Source: Manihot esculenta
Taxonomy: Eukaryota; Streptophyta; Magnoliopsida; Malpighiales; Euphorbiaceae
Direction: 5' to 3'
Assembly (NCBI RefSeq): GCF_001659605.2
Contig: NC_035169.2
Span: 13,950,263-14,014,262, forward strand
Length of the DNA stretch: 64,000 nt
The position numbers and the translations under genes are program-made. The notes below the pieces were generated by a model. The model was not told the origin of the DNA and made no database searches. It saw only the letters and a program-made list of their open reading frames with translations. Of this stretch, positions 37,141 to 47,146 are shown one piece after another. Positions within the stretch are counted from its first letter, which is position 1; each line of letters opens with the position of its first letter.

Positions 37141-38843
37141 AACACTGGACTGAAACGACAGACTGACACTGCCACTGATGGGTCACATCTAGGTCCACTG
37201 ACCCAGAGAGGATACTCTAACTCAGAACTGATCAAACCCAACCTCTCTATGGCTCTCGAAGCAATAAAGGAATGAGAAGCACCGGGGTCCATCAAAGCAT
37301 ACACATCTGAACACCCAATGATGAGATTACCTGACACCACTGTGTTCGACGTGTTAGCCTCCTCCTGTGTCACTGTGAAAATCCGTGCTGGGGCTACCGG
37401 ATTTCCACCTCGGGAACCTGCTGCTGAAGTAGAGGCTACCCCTCTCCCTCTACCTCTGCCACTAGTCTGAGGCATGACTGGAGCTACTGGCCGTACAACT
37501 GGCTGTACCACACTGCCTGAACTCATCTGCTGGGATGGTGCAAAAGTCATCTGCGGACAATCCCGAGCAATATGCCCTTCCTGTCCACATCGAAAACAAG
37601 CTGTAGATCCCAACCGACAAACTCCTCCATGTGGTTTTCCGCATCGTCTGCAGACTGGAGCTGTGCCAGAGCTTGAGCCACTACCTATTCCCAGACCTGA
37701 CTTGACTTTATTCCAGAACTTACTCTTTGTTCCTTTTGCTCTATCCCATCTTTTACTGCTTGGTGTGGGGGCTTTAGAACCCGAAGCCTGTGCCTGTGAC
37801 TGTTTCTGAATATTGGCACTAGCTTCCATTTTCCTGGCTGCGTCTACTATCGTATGGAAACTCTCCTTTTCTGCTGGAAGAATCAAGGAAGCATACCTGG
37901 GATGCAGTCTCATAGTATATCTCCTTGCTTTCTTCTGATCAGTATCATAGGCTTGACCCACGTACTGAAGCAGATCCAGGAACTTATCTGTGAATTCATC
38001 AACACTCATCTCATCTGTCTGTCTCAATTGTTCAAATTCAATTACTTTCATCTCCCTCGAACTATCAGGAAAAGCCCATCCTGCAAACTCATTAGCGAAC
38101 TCTCCCCATGACATGCTGTCCATTCTAGGCTCCACATAATTCTTAAACCATTCTCTGGCTTTCTTGCATTTTATTGTGAAACCTGCCATCTCAATGGCTC
38201 TCCTATCATCTGCTCCCAATTCACCGGTGATCATCCTAACTGCTCTGAGGTAATCAAATGGATCATCTCCTGTGTTGTATTTAGGAGCATCCAATTTCAA
38301 GTACTCCGTCATTTGGACTTTACCTCCAGATGAGCTAGGTTCATGTCTGTCAACAACAGGGGCTACTGGTTCTGGTGGTAGTACTGGTTCATTTGGTTCT
38401 AAGTGTGCTGCACTTGGATGGGTAGGGGAAGAGGGATACATAGGATATGGTGGGTAGTAAGGATAAGGCATATAAGGCATATAAGGAGGATATGGCACAA
38501 AACTCGAGTACTCCGACATACCTCCCATCGGATACTCTGGATAGCCAAAACCTGAGGTCTGAGCACCTCCCTGCGACTCTCCCATACCTTCCTCAAAACT
38601 GCCTATACCCATGCTATCATCTCTAGACTGATCAATCTCCATAGCTTCCCTCCTTTCCTCTGATCTTCCTCCCCTAACTGTTCCTCTTCTGCTCTCGTCG
38701 ACAGACCTTCTAGGGTCTATTGACGTACCTTCCCTGCTAGATCTCTGAGACCTTGCCCTTGGCAATGCAGGAGGACGAGCAGCTGATCTCTCATTCTCTG
38801 GTGGGACTCCAGTCAATCGAGCTGATCGACGAGTTCCTCGCAT
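37141..38843 (-). CDS. Element E gag-protease (frameshifted in protease)
   Basis: ATG at 38843 gives [15 protein letters not shown]. An Arg/Ser-rich N-terminus and Tyr/Pro-rich linker precede the capsid-like domain. Two Cys-rich knuckles follow ([13 protein letters not shown] and [14 protein letters not shown]), then the protease active-site block [10 protein letters not shown]. The frame runs off at VCRFSPVF because of an extra A (run 37140-37142) compared with A, B and F, and stops near 37128. A gag-only product is possible. Processing would need protease from elsewhere. Confidence 0.92.
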
Positions 38844-39051
38844 CTTTCCTTTCTGGAAACACAACATATAACATACCACTTTAGCACATAAACATCACAT
38901 ATCAATCATATACATACGACACTCATGGCATATCATAGCAGATAGGACTCAAGACCCTATCCTAGTGGACATGATTTCCTATTGTGCTTGACCACTTCTA
39001 ACCTGTCTGAGCCCAACACTGTCTCTATAGGTCCGATCATGTGAACCTAGG

Positions 39052-39063
39052 GCTCTGATACCA
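39052..39063 (-). other. Primer binding site of element E
   Basis: Minus strand TGGTATCAGAGC, a perfect match to the plant initiator-Met tRNA 3' end, three bases inside the 5' LTR. Confidence 0.92.
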
Positions 39064-39066
39064 ATC

Positions 39067-41230
39067 TGTAACGACCCCAAAAAGGACCATCACCGGCGCT
39101 AGGATTCAGGTCGGCTTAAGGCCGCCAGAACCCGTAGCAAGCCTGCTATACTCTCTGTGTACCTGTAAACCTCATACATGATCATACATTTTCTGTGAAA
39201 ATAAAACTCTTTGCTGAACCAAGGCTTAACCTGTGCATGCACTATCTCTGTACTCTGTACTCATGTACTCTGTACTCTGTATCCCTGACTAGAGCTTGCT
39301 CTAGATGGGTGAACTCATACCTGTTAAGCCTGGTTTTCACATACAGGAAAACATATATACATATATAGATCATGTACAAAACATACATCACTAGGTCAAG
39401 CAACAACTATTACATCTCTTTAATATTACATGTCCACTCTAAGCTATTACAGATCTCTTTACTTTTTCTGTACTCTGCTGGACTGTCCCTGTACACTGTA
39501 CACTGAACCTGCAAAACTGGGGTTAAGGGAGTGGGATGAGCTCTATAGCCCAGTGAGTAGAACAGTAAAACATCTCAGTAAAATATGATCTCATGGAATG
39601 CACCATATCACAGACAAGCCACATCAAGAGTAAACCTGTCACCACATAGTCCCAGTAACTCTGTGCCAGGGCGTAGAATCGAGCACCTGGTCTTCCTGTC
39701 ATATATATGTATATGTGTATATAACACCTCTGTACTTACCATTGCCAGGGCGTAGTCAAAGGCTCCTGGACTTTACTATATACCTGCCAGGGCGTAGTCA
39801 AAGGCTCCTGGACTTTGCTATACTTGCCAGGGTGTAGTCAAAGGCTCCTGGACTTCCTGTCTGAGACTATTGGATCATTCAGCATTCACTCACATCACCA
39901 AATAACGATGCAATGCAACATATTCGTGAATACTAATGCAATCAACCTATGGCATAAACATGATGCATGAGATATGCTAAAAGCAGTTTGTAGTTCAATT
40001 AAAAGTCATCAGTTTAGTTCCACTCACCTCTGGCTATCTGGACTGACTGACTCTGCAGGCTCTGAACCTCTGGAGCAGTACTCACTGCTGCTCTCTCTGG
40101 TTCCTCTGGTCTGTACCTATACAGATAGACTCAAATGAGGGACCAAACTAACGTAGCAATACCTCTATTAAACTTCCCAAGACTCCCCTTAAACTCACTC
40201 AACTATCCATGCAAAGCATGCAAAAGAAAGCTGGACAGGACACTTTCGGCGGCAGGTTCGGCGGCCGAATGTCCTCTCCAGAGATGAAACTCAAGCACCT
40301 TCGGCGGCACCTTCGGTGGCCGAATCCCCCAAACAGAGCCGAACATGCAAACACTCGGGGGCAAGCTGTGGTAACCAAGTCACCATGCAGGAGGTTCGGC
40401 GGCCGAATGAACCTTCGGCTGTCGAACCTGAGTTCATCCAGAACTCAGCTTCAACGGCAAACCATCTCCTCCTTCTCTTCAACACTTTCTAACATGCATC
40501 CTTCACGTAGTCAACACACATATTGTTCACAGGGGTCCAAAACTAGCTAATAACCCCAAACAACAAAACAACCATAACACATCAACATGTATACATACAT
40601 AAATCATCAAAAACTACCATGAATAACCTAAGCATGCTTCTCCTTCCTTAACCCTTCAGAAAACATATAAACAGGGTCTAAAACTGCCCTTACCTCTGGA
40701 AACAGGAAGATACACACACTGAACAAAGGAAAAACAGATCAACCTCTCTTCAAACTCTCAACATCTCAAAAGCGTAACTTTTGTTTCTCTCAACTCTCAA
40801 CACCTTTGCAAGCACCTCAAACTGCTGTAAGAACAACCAAAAACATGTACAGATGAGTCATAAGAGACGTGGCCATTCCATGGCAAGAATCTGAGGCCAA
40901 CACTTGTCAAAAAACATGACTCAGCTCACTAGCCAACTCAGCTTCGGCTGCCCAATCGCATGCGAAACCATGCAACATTCGGGGGCCGAACTTGAATTTC
41001 GGAAGCCGAACATTGGGCACTTTCGGCGGCCGAACTCATCTTCGGCGGCCGAACTTGGCTCCTCTGCCTTGGTTCATTTCAACTCAAAACTCAAAACTAA
41101 AGAACTGTAAAACCAGAAAACACCTCATAATACTGAGAAAACATAACTCCTACCCTTCTATAGAATCCCAACACCCCGGATCCCACCAGACAATAGGAAT
41201 TCCGGTGCCGGATTCTAGCCGGGTATTACA
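39067..41230 (-). repeat. 5' LTR of element E
   Basis: 2164 bp. Differences from the 3' LTR include CGTCACC/CATCACC at the U5 end and single changes in two palindromes. The palindrome CTTTCGGCGGCCGAACTC is intact here but has one changed base in the 3' copy. Array 39666-39851, donor-like CCTTAC 40688-40693. Confidence 0.95.
39666..39851 (-). promoter_or_regulatory. Stem-loop array, element E 5' LTR (four units)
   Basis: Same arrangement as the 3' LTR of E. The last unit reads CCAGGGTGTAG, a C to T change at the inner stem. Confidence 0.6.
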
Positions 41231-41235
41231 TGCAT

Positions 41236-41388
41236 ATTCATGGCATGTCATAGCATGAAACAGATAGGACTCAACACCCTATCCTAGTGGACATGATTTC
41301 CTATTGTGCTTGACCACTTCTAACTTCTATGAGCCCGACACTTTCTCTATAGGTCTGATCATGTGAACCTAGGGCTCTGATACCAATC
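41236..41388 (-). other. Element B leader and primer binding site (PBS 41374-41385)
   Basis: The LTR-proximal half of the element B leader, separated from gag by element E. It contains minus-strand TGGTATCAGAGC at 41374-41385, a perfect initiator-Met tRNA site three bases from the LTR. No gene. Confidence 0.9.
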
Positions 41389-43661
41389 TGTAATGACCCC
41401 AAAATGGACCGTCACCGGCGCTAGGATTTAGGTCGGCTTAAGGCCGTCAGAACCCGTAGCAAGCCTGCTATACTCTCTGTGTACCTGTAAAACTCATACA
41501 TGATCATACAGTTTCTGTGAAAATAAAACCTCTTTTCTGAACCAAGGCTTAACCTGTGCATGCACTATCTCTGTACTCTGTATTCTGTACCCTGTACCCC
41601 TGACTAGAGCTTGCTCTAGATGGGTTAACTCATACCTGTTAAGCCTGGTTTTTCACATACAGTAAAGCATATATACATCTACAGATCATGTACATAACAA
41701 ACATCACTATGTCAAGCACATTTCTAACTTTATACACCACTATTACATCTCTTTAATATTACATGTCCACTCTAAGCTATTACAAATCTCTTTACTCCTT
41801 CTGTACTCTGCTGGACTGTCCCTGTACACTGTACACTGAACCTGCAAAACTGGGGTTAAGGGTGTGGGATGAGCTCTATAGCCTAGTGAGTAGAATAGTA
41901 AAACATCTCAGTGAAATATGATCTCATGGAATGCACCATATCACAGACAATCCACATCAAGGGTAAACCTGTCACCACATAGTCCCGGCAACTCTGTGCC
42001 AGGGCATAGAATCGAGCACCTGGTCTTTCTGTCATATATGTATATGTGTATATAACACCTCTATACTTACCATTGCCAGGGCGTAGTCAAAGGCTCCTGG
42101 ACTTTGCTATACCTGCCAGGGCGTAGTCAAAGGCTCCTGGACTTCTCTATACCTGCCAGGGCGTAGTCAAAGGCTCCTGGACTTCTCTATACCTGCTAGG
42201 GCGTAGTCAAAGGCTCCTGGACTTCTCTCAGAGACTATTGGATCTTTCAGCATTCACCCACATCAACAAATAACTATGCAATGCAGCATATTCGTGGATT
42301 CTAATGCAAACAACCTACTGTATACTCATGATGCATGTACTATGCTAAATGCATTGTAGTTCTTAATTAAAAGCATTAAGTTTAGTTCCACTCACCTCTG
42401 GCTATCTGAACTGACTCTGCAGGCTCTAAAAACTCTGGAGCAGAACTCACTGCTGCTCTCTCTGGTTCCTCTGGTCTGTGTAAGCACATATAAACTCAAA
42501 TGAGGGACCAAACTAGCTTATGAACAACTCTATGAAACTCCCCAAGAATCCCCTTAAACTCACTCTAACATCCATGCAAAGCATGCAAAGGAAAGCTGGA
42601 CAAAACACTTTCGGCGGCAGGTTCGGCGGCCGAAAGTCCTCTCCAGAGACGAAACTCATGCACCTTCGGCGGCTGAATCTCTACTTTCGGCAACAGAACC
42701 CTTTCGGGGGCAAGTTTCGGAGGCTGAAAGGCACTCCAGAGACGAAAGTCTCTAACCTTCAGCGGCACCTTCGGCGGCCGAACTTCCCTCCAGAGACGAA
42801 AGTCCAAAAGCTCGGGGGCAAGCTTGGGCAGCCGAAGCCACCTCCTCATGGGTTCGGCGGCCGAATGTACCTTCAGCGGCCGAACCTAAGTTCATCCGCA
42901 ACCTCTCGCCAAAAGCACCAAAACCCTCTCAATCTCAACCACCTCAATTCCTCAACTTGCACATACCCAAGTACATGCTCAAAGGGGTCAGAAACTACCT
43001 TAAAACCCCAAACACACAACAAAAACAACACAGACACAAGCTTTACTCACAAAATCATCAAAACCTCACAAATAACCCTATTCATGCAACTCTCCCCCAA
43101 AACCACATAAAACCTTCAGAAAACATAAAAACAAGCTCAGGATCTTCACTTACCTCTTGAAACCAAGAAGATGAACGATCCTAACGTGGAGTTTTGGAGC
43201 AACTCTCCTTCAAACTCTCCAAACTTCACAACTTTGAGTTTTTAGCTTAAAACCTTCAAATACCATAAAAACTACTCAAATCTTTGCAAGATTTAATGAA
43301 AACATGAAAGAATACTCACAAAGGACAGGGTCTCACCTCAGAACGTGAAAGAAAACGGTGATGTTTATCCTTTCAACCGACTGAGGGCCATTTATAGGTG
43401 GCTGGCCAGATCACCTTCGGCGGCCTATCGTGAAACCGAAAGCCATGCATGTTCGGCGGCCGAACCTCAACTTCGGCCGCCGAACCTGGCTTTTCTGCCT
43501 TGGTTCATTTCACTCAAAAACTCATTTCCTTATGCTTTAAAACTATGAAACATACCAAAACATGTTAGAAAAACATCAGTCTAACCCTTCTAGAGACTTC
43601 TGACATCCGAAACTCCATTGAAAAGTAGAATTTCGATGCTGGACTCTAGCCGGGTATTACA
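41389..43661 (-). repeat. 5' LTR of element B
   Basis: 2273 bp. The plus-strand edge has decayed from TGTAACGACC to TGTAATGACC. TATA-like motif at 43390-43396 (minus), donor-like ACTTAC 43148-43153 (sense GTAAGT), stem-loop array 41999-42220, palindrome clusters about 42610-42885 and 43420-43485. A long open frame antisense to this LTR (42520-43110) reflects palindrome-rich sequence and is not called as a gene. Confidence 0.93.
41999..42220 (-). promoter_or_regulatory. Stem-loop array, element B 5' LTR (five units)
   Basis: One variant and four main-type units. The last has CTAGG in place of CCAGG on the plus strand, which weakens one pair. Confidence 0.6.
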
Positions 43662-43757
43662 GACTACTAGTCGAGTTAAGGGAGTGCTTTTGGCTCATCG
43701 AAATTTCAGATCCATGGTGGCCCAAAGTCATGCAGTTTACACGAGCTGGATGGCAGG
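43662..43757 (+). pseudogene. 4-coumarate-CoA ligase-like fragment, copy 4, continuation after element B
   Basis: Begins with the GACTA duplication and continues GGTCGAG-type sequence through a LVLAHRNF-like reading and VYTSWMAG. It ends abruptly at GGCAGGTCAC, where a fifth 4CL-like fragment begins. Confidence 0.7.
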
Positions 43758-44002
43758 TCACCGACTTCGTCCTTCGCACAAAAAATTGGCCTTCTCGCTT
43801 CACCACCATTTTGGCCTCATAAAAGGAGATATTGCCTTCGTGCTTTCTCCTAACTCAATTCAACTTTCGATCCTTTATTTTTATATATTCTCTCTTGGTG
43901 TCGTTACCTCTTTTAAACCTGTAATTGTGTTCGTCACGTTGAATGCTGCTCTTACAATTCCTAATCTCAAAACAATCATACTCGACTCTTCCGAGTTTAC
44001 TG
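43758..44002 (+). pseudogene. 4-coumarate-CoA ligase-like fragment, copy 5
   Basis: LAFSLHHHFGLIKGDIAFVL, SPNS, LYFYIFSLGVVTS, PVIVFVTLNAA and IILDSSEF are readable. An internal stretch present in the other copies (the KKS...HQIQLSK part) is deleted. It ends at TTCCGAGTTT and passes into unrelated sequence. The junctions on both sides suggest illegitimate recombination or capture, not tandem duplication alone. Confidence 0.7.
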
Positions 44003-44854
44003 TGGCTAGCTATTTCTATTACTTGAATGCATATCCATGTGGGAATAATTTATTTAGAAGTTCCACACTGTTGATTTTTCAGAATCCCAACCATGTGGTT
44101 TACATCTGTTATGCTCAAGCTGCTTGTAGTTAGGCGTTGATACCGGCTATTAACAAATTACTATTGGTGCACATGGTGCTCTTTGTTGCAATTTTCCTTT
44201 TTTTTGAGTTGGAATAGTAAGAATCACTCATTTAATAGCATTATGTCCACCTTGACTTCATTGAAGTGTCAAATGCATCATGCAATTGACTATTCTTATA
44301 GAAAAGTTAAGCCCTGTCGGTGCTCACTCACACATCATAGTTTACTACTGAGCAATTATAATGCCATAATGCAAGTGAGCAATTGAGGATCCTAACTAAT
44401 GAAAACTAAGTGTGGTTGTTCTCCTATAAAATGCTCTGGTTTACTAGAGATGTTAAAGCTACTGGCAATAAATATTGCCTAGAGGAGAATCTGGAAAATT
44501 AGCTCTTCTGTTCATAATCAGTGTCTCACTAAAAGGACATTACTGTACGGTGCATGGAAATGCATGCTACATCTAGAATTCCTAACCTGTTGGACCTTGA
44601 TGGCCTAAAACTTAGTTTCTTTAGGCTGGGTGTTGTCCCTTAACTTATTTTTTGCACTCTTGAGCATTACCTGCCTGGCAGTTATTCCTTTGTTGCTGAT
44701 GCTAGCTGTTTGTGTTCCATCTACTTAAGTTGGTCCTTCAGGGTTTTATAGGTTTGGTGCTTTGAATTGCTCAAGTAGTCTAATTGATGAAGTTAAATAT
44801 GCATAGACTAATTTAATTACTTTGTAACTGATGTTTCTCTCCCTACAATTTCAG
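44003..44854. other. Non-coding, intron-like sequence between gene fragments
   Basis: T-rich sequence with no recognisable coding. It ends with a polypyrimidine stretch and acceptor TTTCAG (44849-44854) immediately before the Pelota-like exon, so its last part is probably that gene's intron. Confidence 0.5.
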
Positions 44855-45241
44855 ATCCCGGTGCAAGTGCTGATCTTGCTGTGATGCAAGAAGGACTTGC
44901 ACACATCTTACTTGTCGGTAAAAGGTAAGGTAATTCTTTGATTTATTTGGTTCAGTTGTTTAAAAATAAATAATCACATAAACATGAAGCAACAAAGCCT
45001 ATAAGGAATGACTTCCACTCTACTTCATATCTTATTTTCTCGAATATTTTTTTTATTGTGTATTTTATGTTAGTATGCCTCTACCCTGCTTCTGAATTCA
45101 CAATATGTTTCAGGCAAATTAAATACCTGAAGCACTTCTTCACCAGTTCTGATAGATTTTATCCATGTGTAGGCTTTCCTAAAGTATATTGATTTCAGTG
45201 TCATTCGTTGTGCGGTGATTGCAAGCCCTGGTTTCACTAAG
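44855..45241 (+). pseudogene. Pelota-like (mRNA surveillance factor) gene fragment
   Basis: Two exon-like pieces are readable. At 44855-44924, DPGASADLAVMQEGLAHILL is followed by VGK and a donor GTAAGG. At 45176-45241, [20 protein letters not shown] is followed by TK and a GT. Both match, from memory, the central domain of eukaryotic Pelota/Dom34, a ribosome-rescue factor related to eRF1. The residues normally between them are missing or scrambled, and no start or end is present. Retained introns show a genomic, not processed, origin. Confidence 0.6.
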
Positions 45242-45647
45242 GTTTCCAATAAATATGCCATTCTCCTCCCCCCCCCCCCTGTTTTCATTCAAATTCCTAC
45301 TTGCTAATATGGCTTTGATCTCTTGTGAAATGATTTTTTTTCTGCAGGAATATATAAATCGATGACTATGAATAAGAAGGAAAATAGTGAAAGGTTACAA
45401 TCTTCTACGCAAGTATTTAACATAAGAACCAACTATAGGATGTTAAATTTGATTAATTAAATATATAGAAATTATTTAAAATTTGCAAAATTTCATCTCA
45501 GATGGTTGTTCTGCTTGCATAATTCTGAATATTGGTAGAGTTCATGGAAAGTTAATTTCTTTTGCTTCCCCTTTTTTTTCTCTTGTTGTGTTCTCCTTGT
45601 CATATTTTTGTCACTAATATTAATTATGAATTATTTTTTGCTAAAAG
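45242..45647. other. Non-coding sequence with C run
   Basis: No gene seen. A run of 12 C (45268-45279) follows the Pelota-like piece. The AT-rich remainder ends with an intron-like stretch before the starch-synthase exon. Confidence 0.5.
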
Positions 45648-46877
45648 GTTGGTGGCTTGGGAGATGTTGTGACCGATCTTGGAAAAGCACTCAAAAAGAG
45701 AGGACACCTTGTGGAAATTATTCTGCCAAAATATGACTGCATGTAATATGATGGTATTGGCAATTTAAGGGTAGGCTAAATTTTTTTTCCACAATTTATT
45801 TAAGCTATTCATCTTGATTGTGAGTTTCAATCACGCAAGTCTTCCTGTTTACTTTATTGAGCCTCAACACCCTGACAAGTTCTTTTGGAGAGGGCAGTTT
45901 TACGGAGAACATGATGATTTCTATCGTTTTTTGTTTTTCAGCCGTGCTGCACTTGAATTGCTTCTTCAAGCTGGCAAAAAACCAGACATAATTCATTGCC
46001 ATGACTAATTTAAAATTTGCTTCTATATGAATGGGTCATTTGATTCTCTGTTTGGAGTTTTCTTGAATATTTGTTATTTTCTTTGTGAATGTGCATCCAA
46101 TCCTAGAAGTCTTTCATATTTTATTGAATACGTGGGCTGCATAACAAGAATGGTGCCACAGAAAGGTGTACACCTTATTAGACATGCAATATACCGTACC
46201 CTAGAGTTGGGAGGACAATTTCTACTACTTGGCTCAAGCCCAGTTGCACATGTATTTCTCTTTATGCTACTGAAAAATATGCAATGCTCTGTATTTTGCA
46301 TATAATGTTGTCTACAAGATTTTGAGAACAAACACACACAAGCGCGCATGCGAACATATGCATTTGGAGAATGCATTCCCATGGTTGCTTCCTCCTAAAG
46401 CATCCAAACACTATTTCAAGGTGCTTTTAGATGCTTAACTGGAAAACAGAAAAAGCATCTCAATTGACTGCCTTACTTGGAGAATCTAAGACAGTATTTT
46501 GCAAAAAGAATAAAAAGTCTTGATCACTATGCGTAATGGAAGTAACATGCTTGCTATGTGGACAAACAAATACATATGCAGATAGTTGAATTTATGAAAT
46601 CTACATGTGATTTCGTGAATGCACACCTTTGGACATGAGCACTGGTTTTCATTTACTAAACTATTATTTTCCTACTCCTCTGTCAGTTCCAAGCTTACTC
46701 CTCTCGACAGATACTTTTAGTTTACTTGTTCATTTCTTTTGTAGAGGGAATTTGAGGTATCGCAAATCACTTTCAGAATCATGATCACATTCGGCTGATA
46801 TTGAAGATGATTAACCTCTTTCTCATTCCATGTTCTGTCATCCCATCTATCTTTGAGCCTTGTGGCCTTACACAGGT
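45648..46877 (+). pseudogene. Starch synthase IV-like gene fragment
   Basis: Exon-like blocks in order: 45648-45771 reads KVGGLGDVVTDLGKALKKRG and LPKYDCM then a stop where Gln is expected. 45838-46008 reads LPVYFIEPQHPDKFFWRGQF, then FFSRAALELLLQAGKKPDII and HCHD followed by a stop. 46131-46253 reads VGCITRMVPQKGVHLIRHAI then TLELGG and LLGSS. 46744-46877 ends IFEPCGLTQ before a GTAAAG donor. These are GT5 glucosyltransferase blocks of plastid starch synthase IV, including the ADP-glucose-binding KxGGLGDV. Exons between HCHD and VGCITR are missing, and the last block has a frameshift. Introns are retained, so it is a genomic fragment and cannot make enzyme. Confidence 0.82.
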
Positions 46878-47146
46878 AAAGCTATCAATATTGCCTATGC
46901 AAATTTTCTAGAATGGCAAATAACCGAGTATTCACTCCTAGTCCAATGATATCTGGTGGATTTGAGAGAGATATCTTTATAGATCTCACTTTGAATCAGT
47001 GACCTAGTGAACATAAATTAATATTTTAGGATAATTCTTGGGGCTTCAGGACTCCGGGGGACTTAACATAAGATTTTATTCATAACATATGTGACGTGCT
47101 TTTTGCATATTCAACAACTTTCCTGAAATTATTTACAAGTATCATG
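46878..47146. other. Unassigned DNA between the SS4-like fragment and element G
   Basis: AT-rich, no coding or repeat structure recognised. It may be the intron following the last starch-synthase-like exon. The five bases before element G would be its target duplication, but no right-hand partner was found. Confidence 0.4.

Larger units (their letters stand above)
31703..41230 (-). mobile_element. Element E: young, nearly intact Ty3/gypsy (Tekay-type) retrotransposon nested in element B
   Basis: 9528 bp with two LTRs of exactly 2164 bp and a perfect TGCAT duplication (31698-31702 and 41231-41235). By eye the LTRs differ at about nine positions, mostly C/T or G/A, so insertion is recent. PBS, polypurine tract and all domains are present. 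The only coding lesion seen is a 1 bp insertion in the protease region near 37141. Confidence 0.96.
19824..43661 (-). mobile_element. Element B: Ty3/gypsy (Tekay-type) retrotransposon carrying three nested insertions
   Basis: LTRs of 2304 bp (19824-22127) and 2273 bp (41389-43661) are flanked by the perfect target duplication GACTA (19819-19823 and 43662-43666). Subtracting solo LTR C, solo LTR D and element E with their duplications leaves about 9.8 kb, the size of A, E and F. Coding is on the minus strand. The two LTRs differ at several tens of positions plus small indels. This is the most divergent pair in the window, as expected for the host of three later insertions. Confidence 0.95.

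Noticed and set aside
31703..41230. Element E as an older host of B fragments
   Set aside because: The TGCAT duplication and continuity of the B leader across E (31702 to 41236) show that E inserted into B.
42520..43110. 196-codon open frame (FGGRFGG-type protein) in the 5' LTR of element B, and similar frames in every LTR
   Set aside because: They run through the palindrome clusters in several frames on both strands. Length and composition follow from the repeats, and they are antisense to the element or not conserved in frame.
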